Of a stretch of DNA of 54,160 bases, positions 43,983-53,002 are shown piece by piece; within the stretch, counting starts at the first letter, position 1; every line of letters starts with the position of its first letter. The position numbers and the translations under genes were made by a program. Under the pieces are notes generated by a model. It did no database searches, was not told the DNA's origin, and saw nothing but the letters and a program-made list of their open reading frames with translations. This DNA is from Lonepinella sp051851555 (GTDB lineage Bacteria; Pseudomonadota; Gammaproteobacteria; Enterobacterales; Pasteurellaceae): positions 1 to 54,160 of the forward strand of contig NZ_JBPDVH010000009.1 of the NCBI RefSeq assembly GCF_051851555.1, given 5' to 3'.

Positions 43983-43989
43983 TTATACT

Positions 43990-44304
43990 GTTGGAATACA
44001 ATCCTATAAACAATTAGCAGAAAAATATCATTGTTCAGTCAGAACTATTCAAAGATATTTATTAAAATCACCTAAAACCTCATTAAATCCAGCCGAAAAC
44101 AAATATCTAAACTTGATTATTGATACGACATTCTTTGGTAGAAAGTTTGGTGTAATGGTCTTTATGGACTCACATACGAAGAAAGTAATTTATCATCAGA
44201 TTGTGAAAACAGAGAAAGCCATATATTACGCAGTAGCAATCAATCGTCTTAGAGAAAAAGGTCATAAGATTATTTATTTACCCTTGAGAAATATCCTGAA
44301 TTAA
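43990..44304 (+). pseudogene. Transposase fragment, N-terminal and central part
   Basis: GIQSYKQLAEKYHCSVRTIQ (a helix-turn-helix), then LNLIIDTTFFGRKFGVMVFM with the first catalytic Asp and KGHKIIYLPLRNILN-stop. The true start is missing and the frame ends in a shifted stop; the original frame continues in the next fragment. Confidence 0.8.
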
Positions 44305-44435
44305 ATATGGATAAGACAACGAATCGTATAGAAAATTTATTTGGTAAACTGAAAGAAAAACTTATTGTTCATCACGGATTATCTAAAAAGAATAAGATTA
44401 TGTTTATAAAAGATTTTTTGAATAAATATAGTTGA
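44283..44435 (+). pseudogene. Transposase C-terminal fragment (plus strand, shifted frame)
   Basis: Reads LEKYPELNMDKTTNRIENLF then GKLKEKLIVHHGLSKKNKIM and ends FLNKYS-stop in the frame next to the preceding fragment. The part of the catalytic domain between the first Asp and this region is mostly deleted. Confidence 0.8.
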
Positions 44436-44602
44436 TTCTAATTATTTAAAATAACCAAAACCAACTATTTTGTCTACTAGAGCATAGTGTATAAAAAAGT
44501 GCCAACTATTTTGTCTACTATGCCGAAAAGTTGCTATTCAGTTAAAGAAAATGCTAAATAGCAACCATTTTGTCCATTATGCCAATATCTATCAATGAAT
44601 AT

Positions 44603-46312
44603 TTAGGCACCAATCACTGCATAACTAATCTGCTCAATCAAACGCTTATAAGTATTGCTACCATCACTTGGATTGACTTTAATTTCAATCACCGTGGTTT
44701 CTTTGCGTGAATAGGCTTGTTTTAATACCGAACCGAGATCCGCCCAAGTATAAGGACGGGCATATTTTAAATCAAACATGGCGGCGGCTTGCGCAAATTC
44801 GGCTTGATGTGGCAAGCGATAGAACGCATTTTTCACCTCTTGATCCACGGGCAACATATCAAAAATCGCCCCACCGTTATTGTTAATAATAAAAATCACC
44901 GTTGGTTGATTAACTTTCTTAAATAATGCCAAAGAATTAATATCATGCAAGGCTGAAATATCCCCTAACACCACTGCCACTGGTTGGTTGCCACCAATAC
45001 CGACACCCGCAGCCGTCGCTAATAAGCCGTCAATGCCACTGGCACCACGGTTGGTGTAAACAGGGTAACTGTCAGATAATTTTGCCAACGCATCGACTAA
45101 ACGAACAAAGAGGCTGTTGCCAAGGAACAAGGCGCAATTTTTCGGTAAAATCCGTTCAATATGATGCGCTAAGGCGGCCTCATTTAATCCCCCCCCCACT
45201 TGCTGCTCTATAAAACTGGCACAGAAATTGGACAAGGCTAAAGGCTCAAGTAACCAAGGTTTTTGGCGTAACGCAGGGTGCGCTCGCAACCAATGATGCA
45301 CTTTGGCATGAAAACGAGTTTGCTGATGATGATGCGGATCCACCCGTTCGGCATGTTCGTCCACAACCCAAAATGCACCGTTGAAATTAGCTAAAAATTG
45401 ATGAATACGTTTGCTCACAAAACGTGAACCAAATTGCACCACAATGTCCGCATGTAATAATTTTTCACGCACGGTTTTATTCGCCAACCAAATATCGGCA
45501 TAAGGTAAACTTGGCTCTACATTGGATTGGATATCAGTTAACAAAATCCACCCCATGTTATCCGCCCAAGTGCGAATGCCCATGGCTTGTTTTTGTGGCA
45601 ACTGCCCCACCACCACAATGCCTTTTTTGGTGCGCCAATCATCCCAATGCTCGTGCATCATCACTTCTTGTTGCACCTCTTGATGTTGCGCCCAAGGTTT
45701 ACTTTGGGTTAACCAACGTTGCACTGGCGCCAACCAAGGATGGCTATCAATGTCGTTGATTTGTGCATCGTATAAGGGTTCTGCGAAAGGAACGTTAATA
45801 TGCACCACGCCCGCTTGTTTGTACTGTTGATAGCCTGCTTGATCTAAACTAGACACCAACCATTTCACTGGATAGTCTTGACTTGGACGAGGTAAATTTA
45901 CGGTTGCCACAGGATAAGGGGCGAACATATCGGCTTGTAAAATGGCTTGATTTGCACCGCACTCTAGCAATTCATCGGGTCGGTCTGCGGTTAGGATCAC
46001 CAATTTCACCGCACTTTGACGAGCCTCAACAATCGCTGGGTACAAATTCGCTGCGGCGGTACCAGAAGTGACAATCACCGCCACTGGCGCCAATGTGGAT
46101 TTGGCTAAACCAAGGGCAAAAAAGGCTAATCCTCGTTCATCAAAATGGGAATGACAATAGGCCTTTCCTTGCTCTTGTAAACGCACAGCCTCTAACGTCA
46201 AGGGTGTCGAGCGTGACCCCGGTGCAATACAAAAATGTTGCACGCCTTGACGCACAAGGGTTTCTAAAATAACTTTCGACCAACAACGATTAAAGGTACT
46301 CACGGCTGACAT
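44603..46312 (-). CDS. menD: SEPHCHC synthase MenD
   Basis: ThDP enzyme of menaquinone synthesis that joins isochorismate and 2-oxoglutarate. N-terminal FCIAPGSRSTPLTLEAV (about 27-43) with HFDERGLAFFALGLAKS (about 56-72), and the C-terminal ThDP-magnesium motif GDISALHDINSL...INNNGGAIFDMLP (about 441-475). 569 aa. Follows menF by 32 bp, so menF-menD is one unit. menH, often next, is replaced by the insertion-sequence block. Confidence 0.96.
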   Translation of the reverse strand: MSAVSTFNRCWSKVILETLVRQGVQHFCIAPGSRSTPLTLEAVRLQEQGKAYCHSHFDERGLAFFALGLAKSTLAPVAVIVTSGTAAANLYPAIVEARQSAVKLVILTADRPDELLECGANQAILQADMFAPYPVATVNLPRPSQDYPVKWLVSSLDQAGYQQYKQAGVVHINVPFAEPLYDAQINDIDSHPWLAPVQRWLTQSKPWAQHQEVQQEVMMHEHWDDWRTKKGIVVVGQLPQKQAMGIRTWADNMGWILLTDIQSNVEPSLPYADIWLANKTVREKLLHADIVVQFGSRFVSKRIHQFLANFNGAFWVVDEHAERVDPHHHQQTRFHAKVHHWLRAHPALRQKPWLLEPLALSNFCASFIEQQVGGGLNEAALAHHIERILPKNCALFLGNSLFVRLVDALAKLSDSYPVYTNRGASGIDGLLATAAGVGIGGNQPVAVVLGDISALHDINSLALFKKVNQPTVIFIINNNGGAIFDMLPVDQEVKNAFYRLPHQAEFAQAAAMFDLKYARPYTWADLGSVLKQAYSRKETTVIEIKVNPSDGSNTYKRLIEQISYAVIGA

Positions 46313-46344
46313 AGGCTCTCTCTTATGATTTCTTGTTCTCTTTT

Positions 46345-47631
46345 CTATTCTTCAATACGTAATAAACTTAACAAACTCGACGCTTTGCGTTCGATTTCTT
46401 GCCATTCTAACAACGGTTCAGAACCCGCCACAATCCCTGCGCCTGCAAACACCGATAGCTGATTGCGTTCAATAAACGCAGATCGAATCGTAACACAAAA
46501 TTCTGCCTGCGTATGGCGCATCATACCTAGGGTGCCTGCATACCAAGTGCGGTCAAAATTTTCCATTTTTTGCAAAAATTGCACCGCACTTTGCTGCGGC
46601 AAACCAGACACGGCAGCCGTAGGATGAATCGCTTGTAAACAGTTTGCATCGGTTGCCTGTGGGGTTAATTCTGCCTGAATGCAACGGCGTAAATGTTGCA
46701 CTTGACGCAATTTTTTCAGTTCCACCTCACTGACTTGAAGATGTTTCATATAAGGCTGTAAATTGTCACAAATTCCTTGCACAACTAGGCGATTTTCATG
46801 ATCATTTTTGCTGTCATTTAATAACCAATCCGCTTGTTGTTGGTTATCTACTGCATTCTCACTAATCGTCGCCGTACCAGCCAAGGCTTCCGTCTGAAGT
46901 TGACGCCCTTGACGTGCATATAAACGCTCAGGACTGGAACCGACAAAAACACGCTCGGGCTGTTGCGCCAATAAAAAATGATAACAGCCAATATTTTTCC
47001 GCTCGCTTTCCGCTAAAAAATCATAGGCGTTAATCTCATGTTCAGCGGAAAACGTCGTTTGGTTCGCCAACACCACTTTGCTAAATTGCCCTTGTTCAAT
47101 CGCCTGCAAAGCACGCCCGACCCAATTCGTCCACTGCACAAAATCTGCTTTCTGTGCCGCCTGTTGTACGGATTGCGACAAGGTTTGATTCGTGGTCTGA
47201 AGTGCGGTGATATTTTCCAAGGTTTTCACCGCTTGCAAACAAGCCTGTTGTTCTGCCTCAAAATCTTGCTGATTATCCCAATAAACATGAATAAACAGGG
47301 TCTCTCCCTCGCATTCCAACAACAATCTTGGCAACCAAAACATCGCTTGCTTATCAAAAGTCAAGCCGCCCACAAGCGCTAAATCCTGTTGCTGAACAAA
47401 CTGCTGCGCCACATTCGCATCCGAAAAGCACCGCACCTTGCCTACACAAGCCAACGATACGGGTTCATCACGATAAGCAAAATAAAATTGTGGGTACAGT
47501 TGTTGCCCTTTCAGCCACGCCAATAACGCCACGCTAACCGTCGCCTCAGAAACAAAATGCGTAATCGTCGTTTGTGTTGATAATTGATGGGCTTGAATCT
47601 GCTCAATTAAGCCAGCACACAGGTTTTCCAT
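46345..47631 (-). CDS. menF: Isochorismate synthase MenF
   Basis: Chorismate-utilising enzyme making isochorismate for menaquinone. C-terminal half carries the family blocks KVVLANQTTFSAEHEINAYD, FVGSSPERLYARQGRQLQTE, ALAGTATISENAVDNQQQAD, HPTAAVSGLPQ and WYAGTLGMMRH, then FAGAGIVAGSEPLLEWQEIE. 428 aa. Divergent from alaA; TAGAAT at about 47669-47674 is a likely -10. Menaquinone supports anaerobic respiration. Confidence 0.95.
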   Translation of the reverse strand: MENLCAGLIEQIQAHQLSTQTTITHFVSEATVSVALLAWLKGQQLYPQFYFAYRDEPVSLACVGKVRCFSDANVAQQFVQQQDLALVGGLTFDKQAMFWLPRLLLECEGETLFIHVYWDNQQDFEAEQQACLQAVKTLENITALQTTNQTLSQSVQQAAQKADFVQWTNWVGRALQAIEQGQFSKVVLANQTTFSAEHEINAYDFLAESERKNIGCYHFLLAQQPERVFVGSSPERLYARQGRQLQTEALAGTATISENAVDNQQQADWLLNDSKNDHENRLVVQGICDNLQPYMKHLQVSEVELKKLRQVQHLRRCIQAELTPQATDANCLQAIHPTAAVSGLPQQSAVQFLQKMENFDRTWYAGTLGMMRHTQAEFCVTIRSAFIERNQLSVFAGAGIVAGSEPLLEWQEIERKASSLLSLLRIEE

Positions 47632-47773
47632 TAAATTTATGTAAAATATCCGTTAAATGGCGTCTATTCTACCGCAAATAAAAAAATTTTTTTAGTAAAT
47701 CTTTTATTCTGTTCAAAATCAGGGTAAAGTGCGGTTAATTTTCTGTTATTTTTAAGCAAGCCAAGGACATGAT

Positions 47774-48988
47774 ATGGACTTTTTCCCAAAATCCGACAAA
47801 TTAGAACACGTCTGTTATGACATTCGTGGCCCCGTACACAAAGAGGCACTTCGCCTTGAAGAAGAAGGCAATAAAATTTTAAAACTAAATATCGGAAACC
47901 CCGCCCCTTTTGGCTTTGAGGCGCCGGATGAAGTGTTAGTGGATATTTTACGCAATCTTCCCTCTGCCCAAGGTTATTGCGATTCCAAAGGCATTTACTC
48001 TGCACGTAAAGCCATTGTGCAATATTACCAATCGAAAAATATTTTAGGTGCCACCGTGGATGATGTTTACATTGGTAACGGTGTGTCGGAATTAATCACC
48101 ATGTCATTGCAAGCCTTGTTAAACAACGGTGATGAAGTGTTGATCCCGATGCCTGATTATCCCTTATGGACGGCGGCAGCCACGCTAGCAGGCGGTAAAG
48201 CCGTGCATTATGTGTGTGATGAATCCTCTGATTGGTTCCCTGATATTGAGGATATTAAAAGCAAAATCACCGCCCGCACCAAAGCCATTGTAGTGATTAA
48301 TCCAAATAACCCGACAGGCGCCGTATACAGTAAGGAATTACTGGAACAAATCGTCGACGTGGCTCGTCAACATGGTTTGATTATTTTTGCGGATGAAATC
48401 TACGACAAAATTTTGTACGACAATGCGGTTCATCATCATATTGCGGCCCTTGCTCCCGATTTATTAACCATCACTTTCAACGGTTTATCCAAAGCCTATC
48501 GAGTGGCGGGTTTCCGTCAAGGTTGGATGATTTTGAACGGCCCGAAAAATCATGCGCAAGGCTATATTGAGGGCTTGGATATGTTGGCCTCTATGCGTTT
48601 GTGTGCCAACCATCCAATGCAACATGCCATTCAAACGGCATTGGGCGGTTATCAAAGCATTAACGAGTATATTTTACCCGGTGGGCGTTTGTTGGAACAA
48701 CGTAACAAAGCCTATGAATTAATTAGCCAAATCCCTGGGGTAAGTTGCGTTAAACCGAACGGCGCCATGTACATGTTCCCGAAAATTGACATTAAAAAAT
48801 TCAATATTTATGATGATGAAAAAATGGTATTGGATTTGTTACGTCAAGAAAAAGTGTTGTTAGTGCATGGACGTGGTTTCAACTGGCATGCGCCTGACCA
48901 TTTTCGCATTGTGACCTTACCGCATGTTTCTACGTTGGAAGATGCGTTGGGTCGATTAGCGAGATTTTTGGACGGATATCGGCAGTAA
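47774..48988 (+). CDS. alaA: Alanine-synthesising aminotransferase AlaA
   Basis: PLP fold type I aminotransferase, glutamate plus pyruvate to alanine. Family-specific start DKLEHVCYDIRGPVHKEALR and LKLNIGNPAPFGFEAPDEVL; VVINPNNPTGAVYSKELLEQ (about 170-189), FADEIYDKILYD, and PLP Lys in FNGLSKAYRVAGFRQGWM (about 240). 404 aa. The stop is closely followed by a family A repeat pair. Confidence 0.95.
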   Translation: MDFFPKSDKLEHVCYDIRGPVHKEALRLEEEGNKILKLNIGNPAPFGFEAPDEVLVDILRNLPSAQGYCDSKGIYSARKAIVQYYQSKNILGATVDDVYIGNGVSELITMSLQALLNNGDEVLIPMPDYPLWTAAATLAGGKAVHYVCDESSDWFPDIEDIKSKITARTKAIVVINPNNPTGAVYSKELLEQIVDVARQHGLIIFADEIYDKILYDNAVHHHIAALAPDLLTITFNGLSKAYRVAGFRQGWMILNGPKNHAQGYIEGLDMLASMRLCANHPMQHAIQTALGGYQSINEYILPGGRLLEQRNKAYELISQIPGVSCVKPNGAMYMFPKIDIKKFNIYDDEKMVLDLLRQEKVLLVHGRGFNWHAPDHFRIVTLPHVSTLEDALGRLARFLDGYRQ

Positions 48989-48993
48989 TTTTT

Positions 48994-49109
48994 ACCCTCA
49001 CCCTAGCCCTCTCCCAAAGGGAGAGGGAACGATATTTGGTATTATAGCCGATCTAACCATTCCCTCTGTACAGTCCCCTCTCCCTATGGGAGAGGGTTGG
49101 GGTGAGGGT
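48994..49109. repeat. Family A inverted repeat pair (MITE-like) between alaA and proC
   Basis: ACCCTCACCCTAGCCCTCTC (to 49028) faces CCCCTCTCCCTATGGGAGAG continuing GGTTGGGGTGAGGGT (49075-49109), with about 45 bp between. The right end meets the proC stop codon: TGA is directly followed by CCCTCACCCC in the proC direction. Confidence 0.8.
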
Positions 49110-49927
49110 CACCCCATCAATTTTTCCATCTCTTTCGACCGCTCCACACAAGCCAACATCGCTTGCTCCACAATTTGCCCTAACTGTTTCTCATTAAACA
49201 CATTTAACGCAGCTGCCGTGGTGCCACCTTTTGATGTCACATTTTGACGTAACGTCGCCAACTCAACAGTAGGATTGTCCACCACCATTTGTGCTGCGCC
49301 CAACGCAGATTGTTGCACCAATAAACGGGCTTGTTCTGCGGTTAATCCCATCTTTAACAAGGCTTGTTGCATGGATTCCATAAACAAAAAGAAATACGCA
49401 GGACTGGAACCCGACGCCGCAGTAACAAGGTGCATATCTTGCTCATCTTTTACCCAACAGGTTTTGCCTACGGCTTGCAATAAATCATCGGCGAATTTTT
49501 TAAAATTCTCCTTCACGCTGTTTTGGGCAAATAACCCTGACATGCCTTGCGACACCAAAGCTGGCGTATTCGGCATAACTCGTACCACATTGTTGGCGTG
49601 ATGTAAAAGTGCGGTGATTTTTTCCACAGAAATGGCTGCCATAATGGAAATCACTAATTTTTGTGAAAAATCCACCACACTTAACGCAGAACACACTTCC
49701 GCTGCACCTTGCGGTTTCACCGCTAACACCACCACATCACTTGCAGCCGCTGCTTTTACATTATCCGTCGAAACCAAGACGCCTTGTTCAGCAAATAAGG
49801 CTCGTTTCGGTGCATTGCGATCACAAACCGTAATCAAATTAGCCGGATAGCCTGTTTTCAACAAACCAAACACGATAGCTTGTGCCATATTGCCACCGCC
49901 GATAAAACAGATTGATTTTTGTTGCAT
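49109..49927 (-). CDS. proC: Pyrroline-5-carboxylate reductase
   Basis: Last step of proline synthesis. Rossmann loop ICFIGGGNMAQAIVFGLLK (residues 6-24), VVLAVKPQG, VVRVMPNTPALVSQGMSGLF (about 117-136), and the C-terminal signature ELATLRQNVTSKGGTTAAAL (about 226-245). 272 aa. AAAGGAAAAAAATC upstream. The last residues KLMG and stop touch the repeat, so its 3' end may have been reshaped by insertion. Confidence 0.96.
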   Translation of the reverse strand: MQQKSICFIGGGNMAQAIVFGLLKTGYPANLITVCDRNAPKRALFAEQGVLVSTDNVKAAAASDVVVLAVKPQGAAEVCSALSVVDFSQKLVISIMAAISVEKITALLHHANNVVRVMPNTPALVSQGMSGLFAQNSVKENFKKFADDLLQAVGKTCWVKDEQDMHLVTAASGSSPAYFFLFMESMQQALLKMGLTAEQARLLVQQSALGAAQMVVDNPTVELATLRQNVTSKGGTTAAALNVFNEKQLGQIVEQAMLACVERSKEMEKLMG

Positions 49928-50057
49928 GATTTTTTTCCTTTTTTTATTGGGTTGGGAAGATTATATGCAAACTTTCCTGAAATAGCACGAGCCTATAACA
50001 AAATTTGTGTAAATACCTATTTCCTGAAGATAATAAATAAAAACAGGTATTTTTATT

Positions 50058-50399
50058 ATGAATGAGCAACAAATTAAATCATTGGATAATGAATTAGCTA
50101 AAAATGCCAGAAGGTCTCAATCAGCTTTCTATAGCGATTTAAATTCTATTCTTATCAACACAAAGATTAAGCCTGACGTTAACCGCTATAACACCATCGG
50201 ATTTCATTTCTCCAATCGCCAAGATAATGCTATAATCCTCCTTTTCATTTTAAAGGGAAGACAATATGACAGCACAATTAACCTACTGGCAACGTACCAA
50301 GATTGCCTTTCAATATGTGATGCCACAGCTTTATTTAACCCAATTAGCGGGTTGGTTTGCCAAACAAAAATGGGGCGCCATCACGCATTTTGCCATTAA
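50058..50399 (+). CDS. Doubtful small frame upstream of psd
   Basis: A 113-codon frame with no family I recognise. The first about 50 residues (MNEQQIKSLDNELAKNARRS, then QSAFYSDLNSILINTKIKP) look polar and helix-forming like a small protein, but the frame runs through the psd promoter and 134 bp into psd in another frame. The ribosome site is weak. It may be the remnant of a small gene or chance. Confidence 0.2.
   Translation: MNEQQIKSLDNELAKNARRSQSAFYSDLNSILINTKIKPDVNRYNTIGFHFSNRQDNAIILLFILKGRQYDSTINLLATYQDCLSICDATALFNPISGLVCQTKMGRHHAFCH
50228..50236 (+). promoter_or_regulatory. psd: Extended -10 promoter of psd-fklB
   Basis: TGCTATAAT is a perfect extended -10 element 29 bp before the psd start codon; the -35 is weak, as usual for this promoter class. 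Confidence 0.6.
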
Positions 50400-51138
50400 G
50401 TTATTTGCGAAAAAATATCAGGTGAATATGCAAGAAGCGGAAAAAACAGCGTTTACCGCTTATGCCAGTTTCAATGAATTCTTTATCCGTCCATTAAAGG
50501 CGGAGGCTCGAAAAATTAATCAAGAAAGCACCGCACTTTGTCTGCCCGCAGACGGACGAATTAGCCAATGTGGGCAGATTGCCGACAATTTATTATTACA
50601 AGCCAAAGGGCATTTTTTCAGCCTTGAAGATTTACTGGCAGGCGATCAGGCATTAGTGGCTGATTTCAAAAATGGCACCTTTGCCACCACTTACTTGTCG
50701 CCACGGGATTATCACCGTGTGCATATGCCTTGTGATGGCACGCTCACCAAAATGATTTATGTACCAGGCGAGCTGTTTTCGGTCAACCCATTTTTAAATA
50801 CCCATGTGCCGAATTTGTTAGCACGCAATGAGCGGGTAATTTGTGTGTTTGATACCGCCTTTGGCAAGATGATTCAAATCTTAGTCGGCGCCACCATCAC
50901 CGCCAGTATTAGCACCGCTTGGGCGGGCGTGATTAATCCACCCCGAGCAAAAGAAGTGAAAAGTTGGGATTATTCCGGCGACAATGCGCCAACTTTGCGT
51001 AAAGGGCAAGAAATGGGCGCTTTCCAGTTGGGTTCAACGGTGATCAATTTATTCCAAGCCAATCAAGTGCGTTTAGCGGATAATTTAGCTGTCGATACGG
51101 TCACCCAAGTCGGCCAAGTGTTGGCTTACAAAAAATAA
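50266..51138 (+). CDS. psd: Phosphatidylserine decarboxylase proenzyme
   Basis: Membrane-associated pyruvoyl enzyme making phosphatidylethanolamine, which is also the donor for phosphoethanolamine transferases such as the one at 9720-11270. FNEFFIRPLKAEARKI (about 67-82), PADGRISQCGQI, TYLSPRDYHRVHMPCDGTL, NERVICVFDTAFG, and the self-cleavage site in FQLGSTVINLF (LGST, about 253-256). 290 aa. AAAGGGAAGACAAT upstream; fklB follows after 24 bp. Confidence 0.97.
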   Translation: MTAQLTYWQRTKIAFQYVMPQLYLTQLAGWFAKQKWGAITHFAIKLFAKKYQVNMQEAEKTAFTAYASFNEFFIRPLKAEARKINQESTALCLPADGRISQCGQIADNLLLQAKGHFFSLEDLLAGDQALVADFKNGTFATTYLSPRDYHRVHMPCDGTLTKMIYVPGELFSVNPFLNTHVPNLLARNERVICVFDTAFGKMIQILVGATITASISTAWAGVINPPRAKEVKSWDYSGDNAPTLRKGQEMGAFQLGSTVINLFQANQVRLADNLAVDTVTQVGQVLAYKK

Positions 51139-51162
51139 TTTATTAACCAAAAAGGAAAAATC

Positions 51163-51789
51163 ATGTCAATTTTTGATACAGTAAAATTAGAAAGCACCGC
51201 AGAAAAAGGCGGTTACGGAATCGGTTTACAAATCGGCCAACAGCTTGCTGACAGCGGTATGCAGGTGTCTGCTGAAGCCGTGGCGAAAGGGATTTATGAT
51301 GTGTTAAATCAAAACAAGCCGGCCATTGCTTTAGAAGAAGTGAGCAAAGCCTTACAACAAATTCAACAAGAGGCCCAAGCTGCAGCGCAAGCGCAATTTC
51401 AACAAATTGAAGAAGAAGGCCGTGCGTTTTTAGTGGAAAATGCGAAAAAAGATGGCGTAAAAGTGACGGAAAGCGGTTTACAATATGAAATTATCAACGA
51501 GGGCAAAGGCGACAAACCACAACGTGACAGCAAAGTCCGTGTGCATTACACGGGGAAACTGATTGATGGTACGACCTTTGACAGTTCTGTGGTCCGTGGC
51601 ACACCGGCAGAATTTCCTGTCAGTGGCGTAATTGCGGGTTGGACAGAGGCCTTACAATTAATGCCAGTGGGTTCCAAATGGCGTTTAACCATTCCGCACA
51701 ATTTAGCCTACGGCGAACGTGGTGCCGGTCAATCCATTCCGCCATTTAGCGTGTTGGTGTTTGAGGTAGAATTGTTGGATATTCTGTAA
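51163..51789 (+). CDS. fklB: FKBP-type peptidyl-prolyl isomerase
   Basis: Dimeric FklB/Mip-like isomerase. N-terminal helical dimer domain (KGGYGIGLQIGQQLADSGMQ, about 13-32) and C-terminal FKBP domain from about 95: VRVHYTGKLIDGTTFDSSVV, GVIAGWTEALQLMPVGSKWR, IPHNLAYGERGAG and SVLVFEVELLDI. No signal peptide, so cytoplasmic like E. coli FklB. 208 aa. Confidence 0.94.
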   Translation: MSIFDTVKLESTAEKGGYGIGLQIGQQLADSGMQVSAEAVAKGIYDVLNQNKPAIALEEVSKALQQIQQEAQAAAQAQFQQIEEEGRAFLVENAKKDGVKVTESGLQYEIINEGKGDKPQRDSKVRVHYTGKLIDGTTFDSSVVRGTPAEFPVSGVIAGWTEALQLMPVGSKWRLTIPHNLAYGERGAGQSIPPFSVLVFEVELLDIL

Positions 51790-51794
51790 TCACA

Positions 51795-51825
51795 AAAAAG
51801 TGCGGTATTTTTTACCGCACTTTTT
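51795..51825. terminator. Bidirectional terminator from an inverted uptake-signal pair
   Basis: AAAAAGTGCGGTA-TTTTT-TACCGCACTTTTT, serving fklB (+) and the glycosyltransferase gene (-). Confidence 0.92.
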
Positions 51826-51841
51826 CCTATGACTAAGCCTT

Positions 51842-52984
51842 TTATTCATCAAACAAACGTTTCAATTCTTTCTCGTATAAATAAATATTCATCGGATTTG
51901 TTGGCAACAAAGAATCCAAATATTCATTAGCACGTTTTACATAGTCAGCATGTTGTTTATCATGATTCTCTATGACATCTAACAACACTTTGGCACCGTC
52001 AAAGGCATCAAATTGATCGTAATAATACCCTACCCCTTTCGGCAATAATTTAGAATTATGTATAAATGGATAGCCCCCATATAAGGCATCATTATAAGCA
52101 TAGTTCAAGCCATTTTCCCATTGGTGAGCCACCACGACATCTACATAACGCGTTAAGAAATCTGGCATTTGATAACGTCCTTCTACAGTCATCACCTTAT
52201 CTTTCACCAAATCCGTATGCCCGATAAAATTAAAAAATGTCGGATTGTCTTTTTTCTCATAGGTGTTGCACAAATACACATGCTCAATTTTTTCTGGTGC
52301 GGTGCGATAGGATTGTTCATAAATCAACACTGGCGTAAAACAACTTTTTAGCACCGACATATTGGGTTCAAAACTGGCCATCCGTTTGCCTGTTTTCTCC
52401 GTATTGGGCTGATAACCAAAGGTTAAATGGTGCTTTTCTTCTAGCCTAGAGATGACCTTATCACAAAATAACGGTGACCAAATAGCAGGAACTTCATGGG
52501 TTGGACAACGGTTCATAATGGTAAGATACGAAGTACAAGTATTGCTGTGTTGTGGAATCATCCAGTTGGCATCAAAAACCATGCCATTCAATGTCCGTCC
52601 TGCTTTTTTATCAAACAAGAAATATTCCATATCCATCACATAGTCATTGCCCATTTTATAACAAACGACCTTGCCACCATGGTTTTTTATACGGTTTCTA
52701 AAGCGTGGTTCAACACTTAAGGTTCCCTCAATTAACACATCAAGATCATCAATCACATCTTCTATATAGGCAAATTTTAAGTCTAAATCATCCAACATAA
52801 ACCCTGTTGGTGGCGTGGTTCGTTTTTCAGGTCCCCATGAGACCAAAACAAGATCTTCGACCAATTTAGAATGTTTAAATAATTCATAGAGAAAGATCAC
52901 ATTTTGATTGGCCCCATTGGCCCAAATATCAGTCACTTTTGATTCTAAATTAAACGTGATCCCCACTTTATATTTGCGTTCCAT
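51842..52984 (-). CDS. DUF2827-like putative glycosyltransferase
   Basis: 380 aa, cytoplasmic, no signal peptide or membrane segment. It reads like a GT-B glycosyltransferase of the DUF2827 group: VGITFNLESKVTDIWANGAN at the N-terminus, GGKVVCYKMGNDYVMDMEYF (about 104-123), VPAIWSPLFCD, MASFEPNMSVLKSC, and the C-terminal VVVAHQWENGLNYAYNDALY then GGYPFIHNSKLLPKGVGYYY, where the E-N-x-x-N and H-N-S region would bind the sugar nucleotide. I am fairly sure of the family and less of the reaction. It begins 82 bp after the autotransporter on the same strand, so it probably glycosylates that adhesin before export. AGGAATAAAAT upstream. Confidence 0.72.
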   Translation of the reverse strand: MERKYKVGITFNLESKVTDIWANGANQNVIFLYELFKHSKLVEDLVLVSWGPEKRTTPPTGFMLDDLDLKFAYIEDVIDDLDVLIEGTLSVEPRFRNRIKNHGGKVVCYKMGNDYVMDMEYFLFDKKAGRTLNGMVFDANWMIPQHSNTCTSYLTIMNRCPTHEVPAIWSPLFCDKVISRLEEKHHLTFGYQPNTEKTGKRMASFEPNMSVLKSCFTPVLIYEQSYRTAPEKIEHVYLCNTYEKKDNPTFFNFIGHTDLVKDKVMTVEGRYQMPDFLTRYVDVVVAHQWENGLNYAYNDALYGGYPFIHNSKLLPKGVGYYYDQFDAFDGAKVLLDVIENHDKQHADYVKRANEYLDSLLPTNPMNIYLYEKELKRLFDE

Positions 52985-53002
52985 ATTTTATTCCTGTGCT
53001 TA

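Larger units (their letters stand above)
43736..44582. mobile_element. Nested insertion-sequence remnants
   Basis: The block is bounded by near-identical inverted ends of about 58 bp: GGCATAATGGACAAAATGGT... at 43736-43793 and its reverse complement at 44525-44582 (one mismatch seen). Inside are two related ends, CCAACTATTTTGTCTACTA, at 44462-44480 and 44504-44522, and three transposase fragments on both strands. All are broken, so the block is inactive. The fragments share a DDE transposase type (IDTTFFGRKFGVMVFMDS; TTNRIENLFGKLKEKL); I cannot assign the IS family with certainty. Confidence 0.85.

Noticed and set aside
47664..48005. Minus-strand frame across the alaA start
   Set aside because: It overlaps conserved AlaA codons and the menF-alaA promoter region and resembles no family.
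50058..50265. Small antitoxin-like gene before psd
   Set aside because: No partner toxin, weak ribosome site, and the psd promoter lies within it; kept only as a low-confidence feature.
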